Shown here one piece after another: positions 16,735 to 27,242 of a stretch of 64,000 bases of DNA. A program made the translations under genes and the position numbers. The stretch is from Amycolatopsis keratiniphila subsp. keratiniphila (GTDB lineage: Bacteria > Actinomycetota > Actinomycetes > Mycobacteriales > Pseudonocardiaceae): contig NZ_LQMT02000010.1 of NCBI RefSeq assembly GCF_001620365.2, forward strand, positions 452,555 through 516,554, given 5' to 3'. The notes beneath the pieces are model-generated. The model was given only the letters and a program-made list of their open reading frames with translations. It made no database searches and was not told the DNA's origin. The first letter of the stretch is position 1; each line of letters starts with the position of its first letter.

Positions 16735-16774
16735 CTTTCGCAACCTTGAAGGTTGTGAAAGTGGCTTTCGCAAC
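16735..16774 (+). repeat. Right part of the palindrome split by the IS110 element
   Basis: Contains CTTTCGCAACCTT-G-AAGGTTGTGAAAG (one mismatch) and then TGGCTTTCGCAAC, the outer arm whose partner is at 15442-15454 on the far side of the IS. Confidence 0.8.
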
Positions 16775-16796
16775 ACGCCGGCCGGGCGGGTACTTT

Positions 16797-16849
16797 TCCG
16801 TGAAGGCCTCCTTGAGAGACTCTGGGTCCCTCAAGGAGGCCTTCACGGA
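16797..16849. repeat. Inverted repeat of the TCCGTGAAGGCCTCCTTG family
   Basis: 20-bp perfect arms (16797-16816 and 16830-16849) start with TCCGTGAAGGCCTCCTTG. The inner sequence pairs imperfectly. It lies between the IS110 element and the convergent end of katG and may serve as a terminator for either side. The same 18-mer occurs at 7650-7667 (reverse) and 26748-26765. Confidence 0.8.
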
Positions 16850-16870
16850 CTGGGCACACAAGCGGCGGCG

Positions 16871-19129
<2,259 letters not shown>

Positions 19130-19132
19130 TCA

Positions 19133-19558
19133 TCACTGGACAGGTTCGGCCGCGCAGCCGGGGCACAGGCCCCAGTAGACGACCTCCGCCTCGTCGATCA
19201 CGAACCCGTGATCGCCCGAAGCGGTGAGACAGGGGGCATGGCCGACGGCGCAGTCGACGTCCGCGATCGCACCGCAGGAACGGCACACGACATGGTGATG
19301 GTTGTCCCCCACCCGGGTCTCGTAACGGGCGAGCGCGCCGGCGGGCTGGATACGCCGGATCAGACCGGTTTCGGTGAGTACTCGCAGCACGTCGTACACC
19401 GCCTGGTGGGAGACCGTGGGAAGGTCGGCCCGCACCAGCGTTATCACCGTTTCGGTGTCGACGTGCGGATGATCGCGCAGCGCCGCGAGCACGGCCAGCC
19501 GGGGCCGAGTCACGCGCAGCGAAACCGCTCGCAGCTGTGCCTCGAAGTCGGACATCAC
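19133..19558 (-). CDS. furA: Fur-family regulator FurA
   Basis: 141 residues. An N-terminal winged helix (RVTRPRLAVLAAL; recognition region TVSHQAVYDVLRVL) is followed by the metal-binding dimerisation domain with HHHVVCRSCGAIAD (CxxC) and a C-terminal CPGC. This pattern fits FurA, the katG repressor. Three starts are possible: TTG 19561, GTG 19558 and ATG 19555. GTG is chosen because a promoter places the transcript start at or next to it, as in mycobacterial furA. No ribosome site is visible. Confidence 0.93.
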   Translation of the reverse strand: MMSDFEAQLRAVSLRVTRPRLAVLAALRDHPHVDTETVITLVRADLPTVSHQAVYDVLRVLTETGLIRRIQPAGALARYETRVGDNHHHVVCRSCGAIADVDCAVGHAPCLTASGDHGFVIDEAEVVYWGLCPGCAAEPVQ

Positions 19559-19563
19559 CAAGG

Positions 19564-19592
19564 ACCATAAGAGCGTCTTTGGAACGGGTCAA
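19564..19592 (-). promoter_or_regulatory. furA-katG promoter, probably leaderless
   Basis: Minus strand TTGACC (19592-19587), 17 nt, TATGGT (19569-19564). The start codon GTG begins 5 nt after the -10, so the message should start at or beside it. The AT-richer stretch across the spacer (CCGTTCCAAAGA) is the likely FurA site. Confidence 0.55.
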
Positions 19593-19681
19593 ATCAAGAA
19601 CCCCGCGGAGTGACGGCCGGTTTCGAACCCGTTGACACCGGGTAGCCGTGGATCGAGCCATGACTTGCGTGAGGTGAGTTC

Positions 19682-20623
19682 ATGACAACGCCCGGCCGTA
19701 TCGGTATCGCCGAAGTCGAGTGCCTCGAAAACGCCGTCGACGGCCTGCGTGCCCTGGATTACCGCCAGGGCGGCGCCTTTTCCCGCGACGCGGTGCACGT
19801 CGTGAAGTCGGTCAGCCTGCTGCTCAATTGGGGCGCGGTTCCGGGCGGGCTCCGGTCACGGCTGCTGACCGTGCTCGCGGATCTGCACAATCTGCTCGGC
19901 TGGACCGAATTCGACATCGGCCGCCGCGTACCGGCGCGGCTGCGGTTCGATCGAGCGCTCGGTCTCGCCGCCGCGGCCGGGAACGACGATCTCATGGCCA
20001 ACATCTGTTACCGCCTCGGCAGGCTGGCGCTGCACCACGACGACATCGAGGGCGGGTTGGACCATCTCCGCCAGGGTCAAGCCGCCGCCCACCGCTCCGA
20101 TTCCCCTCGGGCACAGGCGATCCTGACGGTCAACGAGGCGTGGGCACTGGCCAAGGCCGGCGACGAGCGTGCCGCTCTCACGAGCCTGGCCCACGCGGAG
20201 TGTCAGTTCGAGAACGCGGGCAACTGGCCGTCGCCGCGCCCCTGGGAAGCCTTCTTCGGCACCACGGACATGGCCGCGATGCGCGGGACCGTCCTGACCG
20301 AATTGGCCAGGACGGTCACCTCCCGCCACTGCGAAGAAGCGATCGCGCGGCTGCACGACGCCGTCGGCGGCTACGGCGCCGAAATGTCCCGCAGCCTCGC
20401 GCTCACCTTGATCATGCTCGCGCAGAACCACGCGCTCCAAGGCGATTTCGACGAAGCCGTCCGCACGGGCACCGAAGCGCTGGACCTCGCGCGCGGGCTC
20501 GGTTCCACCCGCACCAAGGACCGGCTCGCACCGCTGGCGGCGCTCCTGCGCGGACACGCCGATCCCGCGTCGCGCGACCTGCTCGCCCGGATCGACGGCT
20601 ATCGCGCCGAACCGAACCCTTGA
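19682..20623 (+). CDS. TPR-like regulatory protein without a DNA-binding domain
   Basis: 313 residues, all-helical. Repeated helix pairs (for example LLTVLADLHNLLGW, RFDRALGLAAAAGNDDLMANICYRLGRLALHHDD, MLAQNHALQGDFDEAVRTGTEALDLARGLGS) are of the tetratricopeptide type found at the C-terminus of actinomycete XRE-family regulators. There is no helix-turn-helix before them; the protein starts directly in the helical repeats. It may be a peptide or signal receptor that acts through a partner. ATG with GTGAGGTGAG upstream. It converges with the MATE gene, overlapping by 25 nt. Confidence 0.65.
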   Translation: MTTPGRIGIAEVECLENAVDGLRALDYRQGGAFSRDAVHVVKSVSLLLNWGAVPGGLRSRLLTVLADLHNLLGWTEFDIGRRVPARLRFDRALGLAAAAGNDDLMANICYRLGRLALHHDDIEGGLDHLRQGQAAAHRSDSPRAQAILTVNEAWALAKAGDERAALTSLAHAECQFENAGNWPSPRPWEAFFGTTDMAAMRGTVLTELARTVTSRHCEEAIARLHDAVGGYGAEMSRSLALTLIMLAQNHALQGDFDEAVRTGTEALDLARGLGSTRTKDRLAPLAALLRGHADPASRDLLARIDGYRAEPNP

Positions 20624-21981
20624 CCGGCGAACCGCCGTCCGAGCAGGACCGCGGTCGCCGCGAACCCGAGACACAGACCGGCCCAGACTCCCCAGCCGCC
20701 CCAGGCGAACACGTAGGCGCACAAGAACATCGCCGGCACACCCACCGCCCAGTACCCCACGAGCGTGCAGCGGAGGCCGGAAACGGTGTCGCCGAGCCCG
20801 CGCAGCAAGCCGACGAGGATGTTCTGCGTTCCCTTGCTGTACTGCTGCGCGACGGCGAACACCAGCAGGGTCGACGCCGTGCCGAGCACCACCGCGTCGG
20901 CCTCGTCGTGCAGGAACGGCCACAGCAGCACCTGCGGCACCAGCAGATACGCCAGGCTCACCACCGCCATCAGTGACCAGGAAAGGGTGAACGCCTGGCG
21001 GGCGATCACCGGCGCCCGCCATCGTTCGTCACGGGCGACCGCACGACTGACCAAAATGGACGATCCCTGCGACAGCCCGATATTGACCTGGTAGACGATG
21101 TACGCGAGCTGGTTCGCGACGTTCGACGCGGCGAGCATCGCCGGGCCGAAGGCACCCATCAGCATCGTCGCGATCGAGGTGATCGCCGCTTCCGAGCCGT
21201 AGGTGAAGCAGATCGGCGTCCCGTGCCGGACGATGCGCCGGACCACCGCCGGATCCGCGCGCCACAACGCGAGCGAAACCATGGGGCGCAGCAGCGGATC
21301 CCGCCGGAGGGCCGAGGCGAACACGGCGAGCGTGAAGAACTGGACCAGGGTCGTCGCCAGGCCGATACCGGCGACGCCCAGCTCGGGCAGGCCCGCCCAG
21401 CCGTAGATGAAGGCGGCGTTGAGGGCGGCGTTGACCGCGATCGACACCAGCGTCACGGCGAGGAGCGAACCCGGACGCCGCAGCCCGACGGCGAACTGGC
21501 GCACCACGTTGAGCCACACCATCGGGAACAGCCCGCCCGCCAGCGCGAACATCATCGGGCCGGCGAGCGACACGATCTCCGGTTTCTGGCCGAGCAACGG
21601 CAACGCGAGGGCCAGTCCACAAAGGACGGCCGCGCCGACCGCCGCGGTCAGGGTCGCGACGAGCAGCGCCGACCGCAGGAGCGACCGGATCTCGTCCCGT
21701 GCGCGTTCGTCGAGTTCGCCGGTGCCGGTGCGGAGTTCCCCGGTCCCGGCCGCCGTCGCCACGAGGTTCCCGACGCCGGTGACCATGCCGACGCACATGG
21801 TGCGGATCTGGTTGTAGAGCAGGATCGCCAGCCCGCCCGCCGCCACGGCGGTCACCCCGAGCAGCCCGAGCATGGCCAGGTCGACGCTGGTGAGCGCGAC
21901 CTGTGCCAGCTGGATTCCCGCGATCGGCGCGGCCAGCCCGGCGAGCGCCCGGTAGCCGCGGGTCGTCACCGCCGTGCTCAT
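20599..21981 (-). CDS. MATE-family efflux transporter of the zincophore-like operon
   Basis: 460 residues with about 12 transmembrane helices in two six-helix halves, the MATE fold. Typical pieces are IAGIQLAQVALTSVDLAMLG in helix 1 and GLSQGSSILVSRAVARD in the second half. It would export a small organic product using an ion gradient. Its ATG overlaps the stop of the SbnA-like gene (21978-21981), making it the last gene of a four-gene operon behind a Zur box. That position suggests it exports the chelator made by the other three gene products. Confidence 0.88.
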   Translation of the reverse strand: MSTAVTTRGYRALAGLAAPIAGIQLAQVALTSVDLAMLGLLGVTAVAAGGLAILLYNQIRTMCVGMVTGVGNLVATAAGTGELRTGTGELDERARDEIRSLLRSALLVATLTAAVGAAVLCGLALALPLLGQKPEIVSLAGPMMFALAGGLFPMVWLNVVRQFAVGLRRPGSLLAVTLVSIAVNAALNAAFIYGWAGLPELGVAGIGLATTLVQFFTLAVFASALRRDPLLRPMVSLALWRADPAVVRRIVRHGTPICFTYGSEAAITSIATMLMGAFGPAMLAASNVANQLAYIVYQVNIGLSQGSSILVSRAVARDERWRAPVIARQAFTLSWSLMAVVSLAYLLVPQVLLWPFLHDEADAVVLGTASTLLVFAVAQQYSKGTQNILVGLLRGLGDTVSGLRCTLVGYWAVGVPAMFLCAYVFAWGGWGVWAGLCLGFAATAVLLGRRFAGQGFGSAR

Positions 21982-23042
21982 CCGCCCACCGCCACCGCCA
22001 CCGGCGTCCGGCGCACCGCCCGGTCGCGCGTGGCCACCCGGACGGATTCGGCGTAGGTGGCGAACCAGCCGTGCATCCGGCGGTGGGCCAGTTCGTCGAG
22101 CACTCCCCTGGCACGCAGCCATTCGTCGTCGTACACCGAATCGAGGTACTTCTCCCCCGCGTCGTTGCACAGCACCACGACGACACTTCCGGCCGGATAG
22201 GCGTAAAGCCGCCGGAGCGCGACGTGGATCGCGCCGCCGGTGGTCCCGCCGACCAGCACCCCGGTGCGCCGTGCGACCACGCGCGCCCCGGCGAACGCGT
22301 CGCTGTCGGACACGCGGTGGGCTTCGCCGATCACCGACCGGTCGACGTTGTCCCCGATCGGGAAACCGGCCGGGCTGCCCGCCCCGGTCTGGTGGTAGAT
22401 CCCCGGCGCGCCACCGAAGATGATCGAGCCGACGGGTTCGACCGCCACCGCGTGGGTGGCCGCTCCCGCCGCGCGCAGGGCGCGGGCCGTACCGCACAGG
22501 GAGCCGCCGGTGCCGATCGCCGCGACGAGCACGTCGACGTCGCCGAGCTGCCCGAGAAGTTCCCGCGCCAGCCCGGTGTACCCGTTGCCGTTGCCGGGAT
22601 GGTTGTGCTGATCGGGGTGGTAGGCCCCGGTTTCCGCGGCGATCCGGGCCGCGACGCGCCGCCGCTGGACCGAACTGACCCCGCCGTCCGGCGGGCAGTC
22701 GACGAACACCAGTTCCGCGCCGAGCGCGCGCAGCATCCGGAGCTTCTCGCGGGCGGCGTGGTGGTCGACCACGGCGGTGAACCGGTAACCGCGTTCCAGC
22801 GCGACCAGCGCGAGCCCGTTCCCGGTGTTGCCGGAGGTGGGTTCGACGATGTGCCCGCCCGGCCGCAGCCGTCCGTCGAGCTCCGCCTCGTCGATCATCT
22901 GCCTGGCCATGCGTACCTTGCACGAGCCGGTGGGGTTGAGGTGGTCGAGTTTGAGCAGCAGGCGCGTCCCGGTGCCGGTGCGCGCGAGCTCCAGCAGCGG
23001 CGTGTTCCCGATCAGGTCGGACGCGCGCCGGACGATCGTCAT
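21978..23042 (-). CDS. PLP-dependent cysteine synthase-like enzyme (SbnA-like)
   Basis: 354 residues, fold-type II PLP enzyme. The lysine is Lys42 in NPTGSCKVR, the phosphate loop is EPTSGNTGNGLA near residue 66, and IGTGGSLCGTARAL follows later. SbnA of staphyloferrin B synthesis joins O-phosphoserine and glutamate to give a diaminopropionate precursor. In EDDS-type synthesis an aspartate acceptor would be logical (inference). ATG overlaps the stop of the SbnH-like gene; stop overlaps the MATE start. It is one of the published-type zinc-regulated aes genes; I do not assign the letter. Confidence 0.88.
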   Translation of the reverse strand: MTIVRRASDLIGNTPLLELARTGTGTRLLLKLDHLNPTGSCKVRMARQMIDEAELDGRLRPGGHIVEPTSGNTGNGLALVALERGYRFTAVVDHHAAREKLRMLRALGAELVFVDCPPDGGVSSVQRRRVAARIAAETGAYHPDQHNHPGNGNGYTGLARELLGQLGDVDVLVAAIGTGGSLCGTARALRAAGAATHAVAVEPVGSIIFGGAPGIYHQTGAGSPAGFPIGDNVDRSVIGEAHRVSDSDAFAGARVVARRTGVLVGGTTGGAIHVALRRLYAYPAGSVVVVLCNDAGEKYLDSVYDDEWLRARGVLDELAHRRMHGWFATYAESVRVATRDRAVRRTPVAVAVGG

Positions 23043-24385
23043 CGGATCTCCTGGATCGGGTGGTCGGTGTCGAGGTGCCAGCGGTCGCCGTCGACCACCA
23101 CTTTCGGCGGCAACGGAAGCTGGTGGAAGCCGCTCTCGTTCTTGTCCATCTGGTAGCCGGCCGTGTTGGGGTACACGAGCAGGTCGCCGGTCCTCGGCCG
23201 CGCGGGCAGCTCCACCGCGCGCCAGGTCAGCACGTCGTACTCCATGCAGCTCGACCCGGCGACGATGGTCCGCACCGGCGTGCCACCCGGCCCGTCCCGG
23301 CGCACGAGCAGCGGGTCGGGCAGGAACTCGCTGCCCTTCCACTGTTCGGACAGGCTCATGGACAGGCCCGCGACCGTGGTGATCAGGTGGTCTTCGGCCG
23401 GTTTGCAGCCGAGCACCGGGAACACCGAGAATCCGGCGCCGTCGACGAGGGCCCGGCCCGGTTCGAGCAGCAGCTCGATCCCGGCCGCGCGCAGGCGTTC
23501 CGCCAGTGTCTTCCCGGCGATCTCGTGCCGGAGGATCGCGGTCACCATCGCCGCCCCGGTCGGCGCCTGGTGGTACGGATACGTCTTGGCCGGATTGCGG
23601 CCCGCGTGGAACCAGCCGTCGTGCCTGCCGGACTCGAACCGCACCCAGTCGGCGGCGTCCACATAGGACACGGCGATCCCGCCACCGGCACTGATCTTCG
23701 ACGCCGGATGCCCGAGCGCGCGGGCGTCGTGGCACAGGTCGATGAGATACGCGGCGAGTTCCGCCCTCGGCACGGGGTCGTATCCGTCGAGGTGGAACGA
23801 GAAACCCCGCAGGACCACCGGGCCGCCGCACTGCCGGACGGCCGCTGTCAAAGCGTCGGGCGCGAAACCGAACCGGCTCTCCGGCGCGGACGGCGGCCGC
23901 ACCCGCAGCAGCACTTCGGCCGTCTCCCCGATTTCGGTGGCGAGCCGGGCAACGCGCTCCAGTTCGTCGGCCGCGTCCACCGCGATGAGACAGCGATGCC
24001 GCAGGGCGAGCCAGAGGAGGCCGTCGGGTTTGGCGGCGCCGGTGACCCCGATCGACTCGCCGCGCAGGCCGTTCCCGAGGGCGTGCACCAATTCGGGCAC
24101 GCTCGCGACGTCGACCCCCGTGCCGGGACGCGTGCACTCCCGCAGCCAGGCCGCCGCCTTGTTCGCCTTCTTCCCGTAGTAGACGGTGCCTTCGACACGT
24201 TCGGCGGCGAGCGCGTCGACCATTCCCCCGAGGTTCTCGGAAAAAGTGGCCGGATGGACCACATGGAACGGGCCGCCGCCGACACCGCGGGCGATGTCCC
24301 ACAGTGTCTCCGAGTCACGCAGCCGGTGCGCCCAGGGACGTTCGAGCGCGGGCAAAGGCGGGGACAGGGTGTCGATCAGGTCCAC
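23039..24385 (-). CDS. Type III PLP decarboxylase (SbnH/DAP-decarboxylase-like)
   Basis: 448 residues. A TIM-barrel PLP domain has the cofactor lysine Lys73 in YYGKKAN and the Gly-rich GGGIAVSY loop near residue 228. The C-terminal domain has GSSCMEYD (Cys at the position used by diaminopimelate and ornithine decarboxylases). In staphyloferrin B synthesis SbnH decarboxylates an intermediate; here it would remove the carboxylate from the condensed amino acid to leave an ethylenediamine unit (inference). It overlaps both neighbours (10 nt with the upstream SbnB-like gene, 4 nt with the SbnA-like gene). Confidence 0.88.
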   Translation of the reverse strand: MDLIDTLSPPLPALERPWAHRLRDSETLWDIARGVGGGPFHVVHPATFSENLGGMVDALAAERVEGTVYYGKKANKAAAWLRECTRPGTGVDVASVPELVHALGNGLRGESIGVTGAAKPDGLLWLALRHRCLIAVDAADELERVARLATEIGETAEVLLRVRPPSAPESRFGFAPDALTAAVRQCGGPVVLRGFSFHLDGYDPVPRAELAAYLIDLCHDARALGHPASKISAGGGIAVSYVDAADWVRFESGRHDGWFHAGRNPAKTYPYHQAPTGAAMVTAILRHEIAGKTLAERLRAAGIELLLEPGRALVDGAGFSVFPVLGCKPAEDHLITTVAGLSMSLSEQWKGSEFLPDPLLVRRDGPGGTPVRTIVAGSSCMEYDVLTWRAVELPARPRTGDLLVYPNTAGYQMDKNESGFHQLPLPPKVVVDGDRWHLDTDHPIQEIR

Positions 24386-25359
24386 AGGGCCACCTCGCGG
24401 CCGCGCCCCGCGGCGATGGCGCGGGCGGCCAGCGCGTGCGCGACCGGGATGTCGGTGATGATCATGCCGCTGCTGAAGGCGAACACCCGGTCATCGTCGC
24501 CGCGACGGCCGGGAACCTTGCCCGCGAGGATTTCCGGAAGTTCGGCGTCGATGCGGAAGACACCGTCCGGCCCCGCCATCCGCTGGCCGGTCACCTCGAC
24601 CTGCGCGCCGCTGGTGGCCACGGTGTAGTCGGCTTCGGCGAGCGTGCCTTCCTGGACTCCCTTGCTGGCGACCGAGATCAGCAGCCCGCCCGGCGGCAGC
24701 CAGCCGAGGCGGATCTTCGGGTGGGCCGCCCGGCCGGACGCGGCGACCACGATGTCGGACTCGCGTGCCGCGGCCTCCACGTCGTCGACGAGTTCGACCT
24801 CGCGGTCCGGGAACCGCTCCTTCACCGCCGCGACGCTGTCGCGAAGACCGTCGGGATGCGTGCCGAACAGCCGCAGCCGCTCCAGCTCCGGCAACGCGGT
24901 GAGCAGGTACGGCAGCGTCCGGATCCCCTGCGCGCCGGTGCCGACCATGAGCGCGGATCGCGCTCCCGGCCGGGCACACGACCGCGCGATCAACGCGGTG
25001 CTCGCCGGCGTACGGGTGGCGCCGACACGGTGGCAGTCCATGAGCGCGAACGGCAGGCCCGTGGTGTCGTCGTACAGGGTGATGGTCGTGTAGTACTTCT
25101 CGGCCGACGTGCTGCCCTGGCGGTAGCTCGTCTTGAACGCGGCCTGTTCGAGGGAACCGTCGTAGCCGAGCATCGAGTACGCGACGGCGTCCCGCGCGGG
25201 ATCCGGCATCGGCACCATCAGCTTCGCCGGGTTCCGCGAGGCTCCGGCCGCGTAGGCCAGGTAGCCGTCTTCGACCATCGTGATCGCCTCGGCCGGGGTG
25301 AGTTCGAGGCTGTGCAGATCCGAGCGCGTGAGTACGTGCAGCGAGGGACCGGAGCTCAT
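24376..25359 (-). CDS. Ornithine cyclodeaminase/SbnB-like dehydrogenase
   Basis: 327 residues. The family signature is clear: substrate-site YRQGSTSAEKYY near residue 80, ALMDCHRVGATRTPASTALIAR near 110, and the Rossmann loop VGTGAQG near 140. SbnB oxidatively cleaves the SbnA product using NAD. The presence of SbnA-, SbnB- and SbnH-like genes plus an exporter is the hallmark of aminopolycarboxylate metallophore synthesis. First gene of the operon, 45 nt downstream of a Zur-box-like site. AAAGG precedes the ATG. Confidence 0.9.
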   Translation of the reverse strand: MSSGPSLHVLTRSDLHSLELTPAEAITMVEDGYLAYAAGASRNPAKLMVPMPDPARDAVAYSMLGYDGSLEQAAFKTSYRQGSTSAEKYYTTITLYDDTTGLPFALMDCHRVGATRTPASTALIARSCARPGARSALMVGTGAQGIRTLPYLLTALPELERLRLFGTHPDGLRDSVAAVKERFPDREVELVDDVEAAARESDIVVAASGRAAHPKIRLGWLPPGGLLISVASKGVQEGTLAEADYTVATSGAQVEVTGQRMAGPDGVFRIDAELPEILAGKVPGRRGDDDRVFAFSSGMIITDIPVAHALAARAIAAGRGREVALWT

Positions 25360-25404
25360 GAACGATCGACCTTTCTCGTGGGAAGGTGGCGCGCCGCAGC
25401 TTAA

Positions 25405-25419
25405 TGAAAATGATTGTCT
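25405..25419. promoter_or_regulatory. Zur box between the zincophore-like operon and the amidase gene
   Basis: TGAAAATGATTGTCT differs at 2 of 15 positions from TGAAAATGATTTTCA, the zinc-uptake-repressor site known in actinomycetes. It is an AT-rich island in a GC-rich region, 45 nt upstream of the SbnB-like gene (minus) and 40 nt upstream of the amidase start (plus). Confidence 0.75.
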
Positions 25420-25459
25420 TTATCGATGAGTGTGGGCCTTGTCACGTAAGCTGACGGCC

Positions 25460-26743
25460 GTGAGCAGACCTTGGAGCGTCGCGGAAAGCCGCGCGCGAGC
25501 GGCGGAAATGCGGCATCTCAACGCGATCGGCCCGCTGGCGCCGCACGATCACGCGACCGCACCGGCGGGCCCGCTGAGCGGGATCCCATTGGTGGTCAAG
25601 GACAACATCCACGTCGCGGGGATGCCGAACACCGCGGGGACACCGGCGCTGGCGGACCACGTTCCGAGCGAGCACGCGACCGTGGTCCGGCGGCTGACCG
25701 ACGCGGGCGCCGTCGTCGTCGGCAAGGCGACCATGCACGAACTCGCCCTCGGCATCACCTGCGACACGACCCCGCTCGGCCCGGTGCGCAACGCCCGCGA
25801 CCCGTCCCGGTTCGCCGGGGGCAGCAGCGGCGGGACCGCGGTCGCCGTCGCGGCGGGCATCGTGCCCGCCGGCCTGGGCACCGACACCGGTGGCTCGGCC
25901 CGCGTTCCCGCCGCGCTCAACGGGGTTTGCGGTTTCCGGCCCACCACCGGCCGCTACCCGTCCGACGGCATGACGCCGCTGAGCAGCACACGGGACACGG
26001 CCGGCCCGATAGCCCGCACGGTCGCCGATCTCGCGCTCCTCGACGCCGTTCTCGCGGCGGAAGAGCCGGCGCCCCTGATCGAGCGTCCGTCGATCCGGCT
26101 GGGTGTGCCGCACGGTTTCCTGACCGGCGACCTGTCCGAGGACGTCGAAGAACTCTGGGAGGCCGCACTGACCCGCCTGGGCGCGGCGGGTGTCACTCTG
26201 GTGCCGCTCGACGACACACCACTCGCGGAACTCGTCGTCGACCAAGGAATGCCGCTGGTGATCCACGAAGCAGGCGTCGGGCTCCGGTCCTACCTCGCCG
26301 AGCACGTACCCGAGGTCTCGTTCGAGCGGCTCGTGCGCGAGATCTCCGCGCCCGACGTCCGGGCGATCTTCACCGAAGCTGTCGTGCCGGGCGTCGAGCC
26401 CGCCGTGTACGAGGCGGCACTCACCACCCGATCCGCTTTGCGCCGCGCCTACGTGAAGATCTTCGACGAGAGCGGCATCGACGCACTGGCCTTCCCCACC
26501 ACCCCGGCGACGGCGCGCGACTTCTCGGCCGTCGGGAGTTTCGTGCACCGCGGGCGCGAGGTCCCGACCTTCGCCACCTTCATCCGCAACTGCCAGCCCG
26601 GCAGTATCGCGGGCTTTCCAGGCCTGACCGTCCCGATGGGGCGCGCACGCGACGGGCTTCCCGCCGGGCTGGCGCTCGACGGGCTGGTCGGCGAAGACCG
26701 CAAACTGCTGGCCGTGGGGGCTTTCGTCGAACGGGTTCTGTAG
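25460..26743 (+). CDS. Amidase-signature family hydrolase
   Basis: 427 residues. The Ser-cisSer-Lys catalytic triad is visible: Lys in PLVVKDNI (about residue 44), the Ser pair in [13 protein letters not shown] and [12 protein letters not shown]. The C-terminal half has the expected [10 protein letters not shown]. Such enzymes cleave amides; the substrate is unknown. I chose GTG at 25460 over GTG at 25430, which would begin almost on the Zur box. No ribosome site precedes it, so translation may be leaderless. It shares its 100-nt control region with the divergent zincophore-like operon and may also be zinc-controlled. Confidence 0.85.
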   Translation: MSRPWSVAESRARAAEMRHLNAIGPLAPHDHATAPAGPLSGIPLVVKDNIHVAGMPNTAGTPALADHVPSEHATVVRRLTDAGAVVVGKATMHELALGITCDTTPLGPVRNARDPSRFAGGSSGGTAVAVAAGIVPAGLGTDTGGSARVPAALNGVCGFRPTTGRYPSDGMTPLSSTRDTAGPIARTVADLALLDAVLAAEEPAPLIERPSIRLGVPHGFLTGDLSEDVEELWEAALTRLGAAGVTLVPLDDTPLAELVVDQGMPLVIHEAGVGLRSYLAEHVPEVSFERLVREISAPDVRAIFTEAVVPGVEPAVYEAALTTRSALRRAYVKIFDESGIDALAFPTTPATARDFSAVGSFVHRGREVPTFATFIRNCQPGSIAGFPGLTVPMGRARDGLPAGLALDGLVGEDRKLLAVGAFVERVL

Positions 26744-26746
26744 CTG

Positions 26747-27191
26747 TCCGTGAAGGCCTCCTTGCCCACCCTGAAGGTCAGAGCCCCGGCAAAGTCACAT
26801 AAGCGCAGGTCAAGCACTTGATTACCCTGGTCGACGGGAGTCGAACGGGCTGCAACCGTCCACTGTGGTCACTTCTCGGCGACCGAATGTCCCATTCATG
26901 GCGAAATGGGTGATTATGCCGAGGGATCGTGAGTGGTAAAGGTCGTTCTAACCCTCTTTACCACTCACGACCCCCTTTGCGAAACGCCCAAATCGGGCAC
27001 TCTCCCCCTGGAAGGGTCCCCTGTGGACAGTCGAGAAGGAGTCAGGCCACCGTGGCGAGTGCCTCCGTTGCCCACTTGACCAGCGAATGGCGACTTTGCC
27101 GGAACCTTGACCCTGAGGGTAGCGGCCACCTGCAGCTCACCTGCACCAGCAACCACAGCAACCACCACGGCCGCGCGTGAAGGCCCCCTTC
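26747..27191 (-). repeat. Composite dispersed repeat, long copy
   Basis: This gene-free stretch begins with a 32-bp module (26748-26779) and ends with a 67-bp module (27125-27191) that match 7636-7667 and 7537-7603 on the opposite strand (31/32 and 63/67). About 345 nt lie between them, including a hairpin of another repeat family (26927-26970). The outer end also carries a short inverted repeat (27192-27199 with 27201-27208). No coding sequence or tRNA was found between 26744 and 27242. Confidence 0.65.
26927..26970. repeat. Hairpin repeat TCGTGAGTGGTAAAG, copy 1
   Basis: Perfect 15-bp arms (26927-26941, 26956-26970) around a 14-nt loop that contains GTTCTAACCCT. The same loop and outer arm occur at 40375-40420. 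Confidence 0.8.
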
Positions 27192-27242
27192 CCTCGGCTC
27201 AGCCGAGGAAACTCGACCTTCACACCTTCCCCAAGTCCCGCG

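Larger units (their letters stand above)
15455..16736 (+). mobile_element. IS110-family insertion sequence
   Basis: About 1280 bp between two CT dinucleotides (15455-15456, 16735-16736). It has no terminal inverted repeats, as expected of the family. There is a 243-nt non-coding left end, one DEDD transposase, and only 8 nt after the stop codon. Removing it restores a long palindrome, which fixes both ends. IS110 elements recombine through a bridge RNA made from a non-coding end and favour palindromic repeats. The element looks complete. Confidence 0.88.

Noticed and set aside
15442..16774. Terminal inverted repeats of the IS element (GTTGCGAAAGCCACT at both sides)
   Set aside because: IS110 elements lack such ends; the match is explained by insertion into a palindrome.
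26820..26880. Possible tRNA 3' end on the minus strand (GTTCGACTCCCG-like T-loop)
   Set aside because: The bases around TTCGACT cannot pair as a T-stem and no acceptor, anticodon or D arm can be found.
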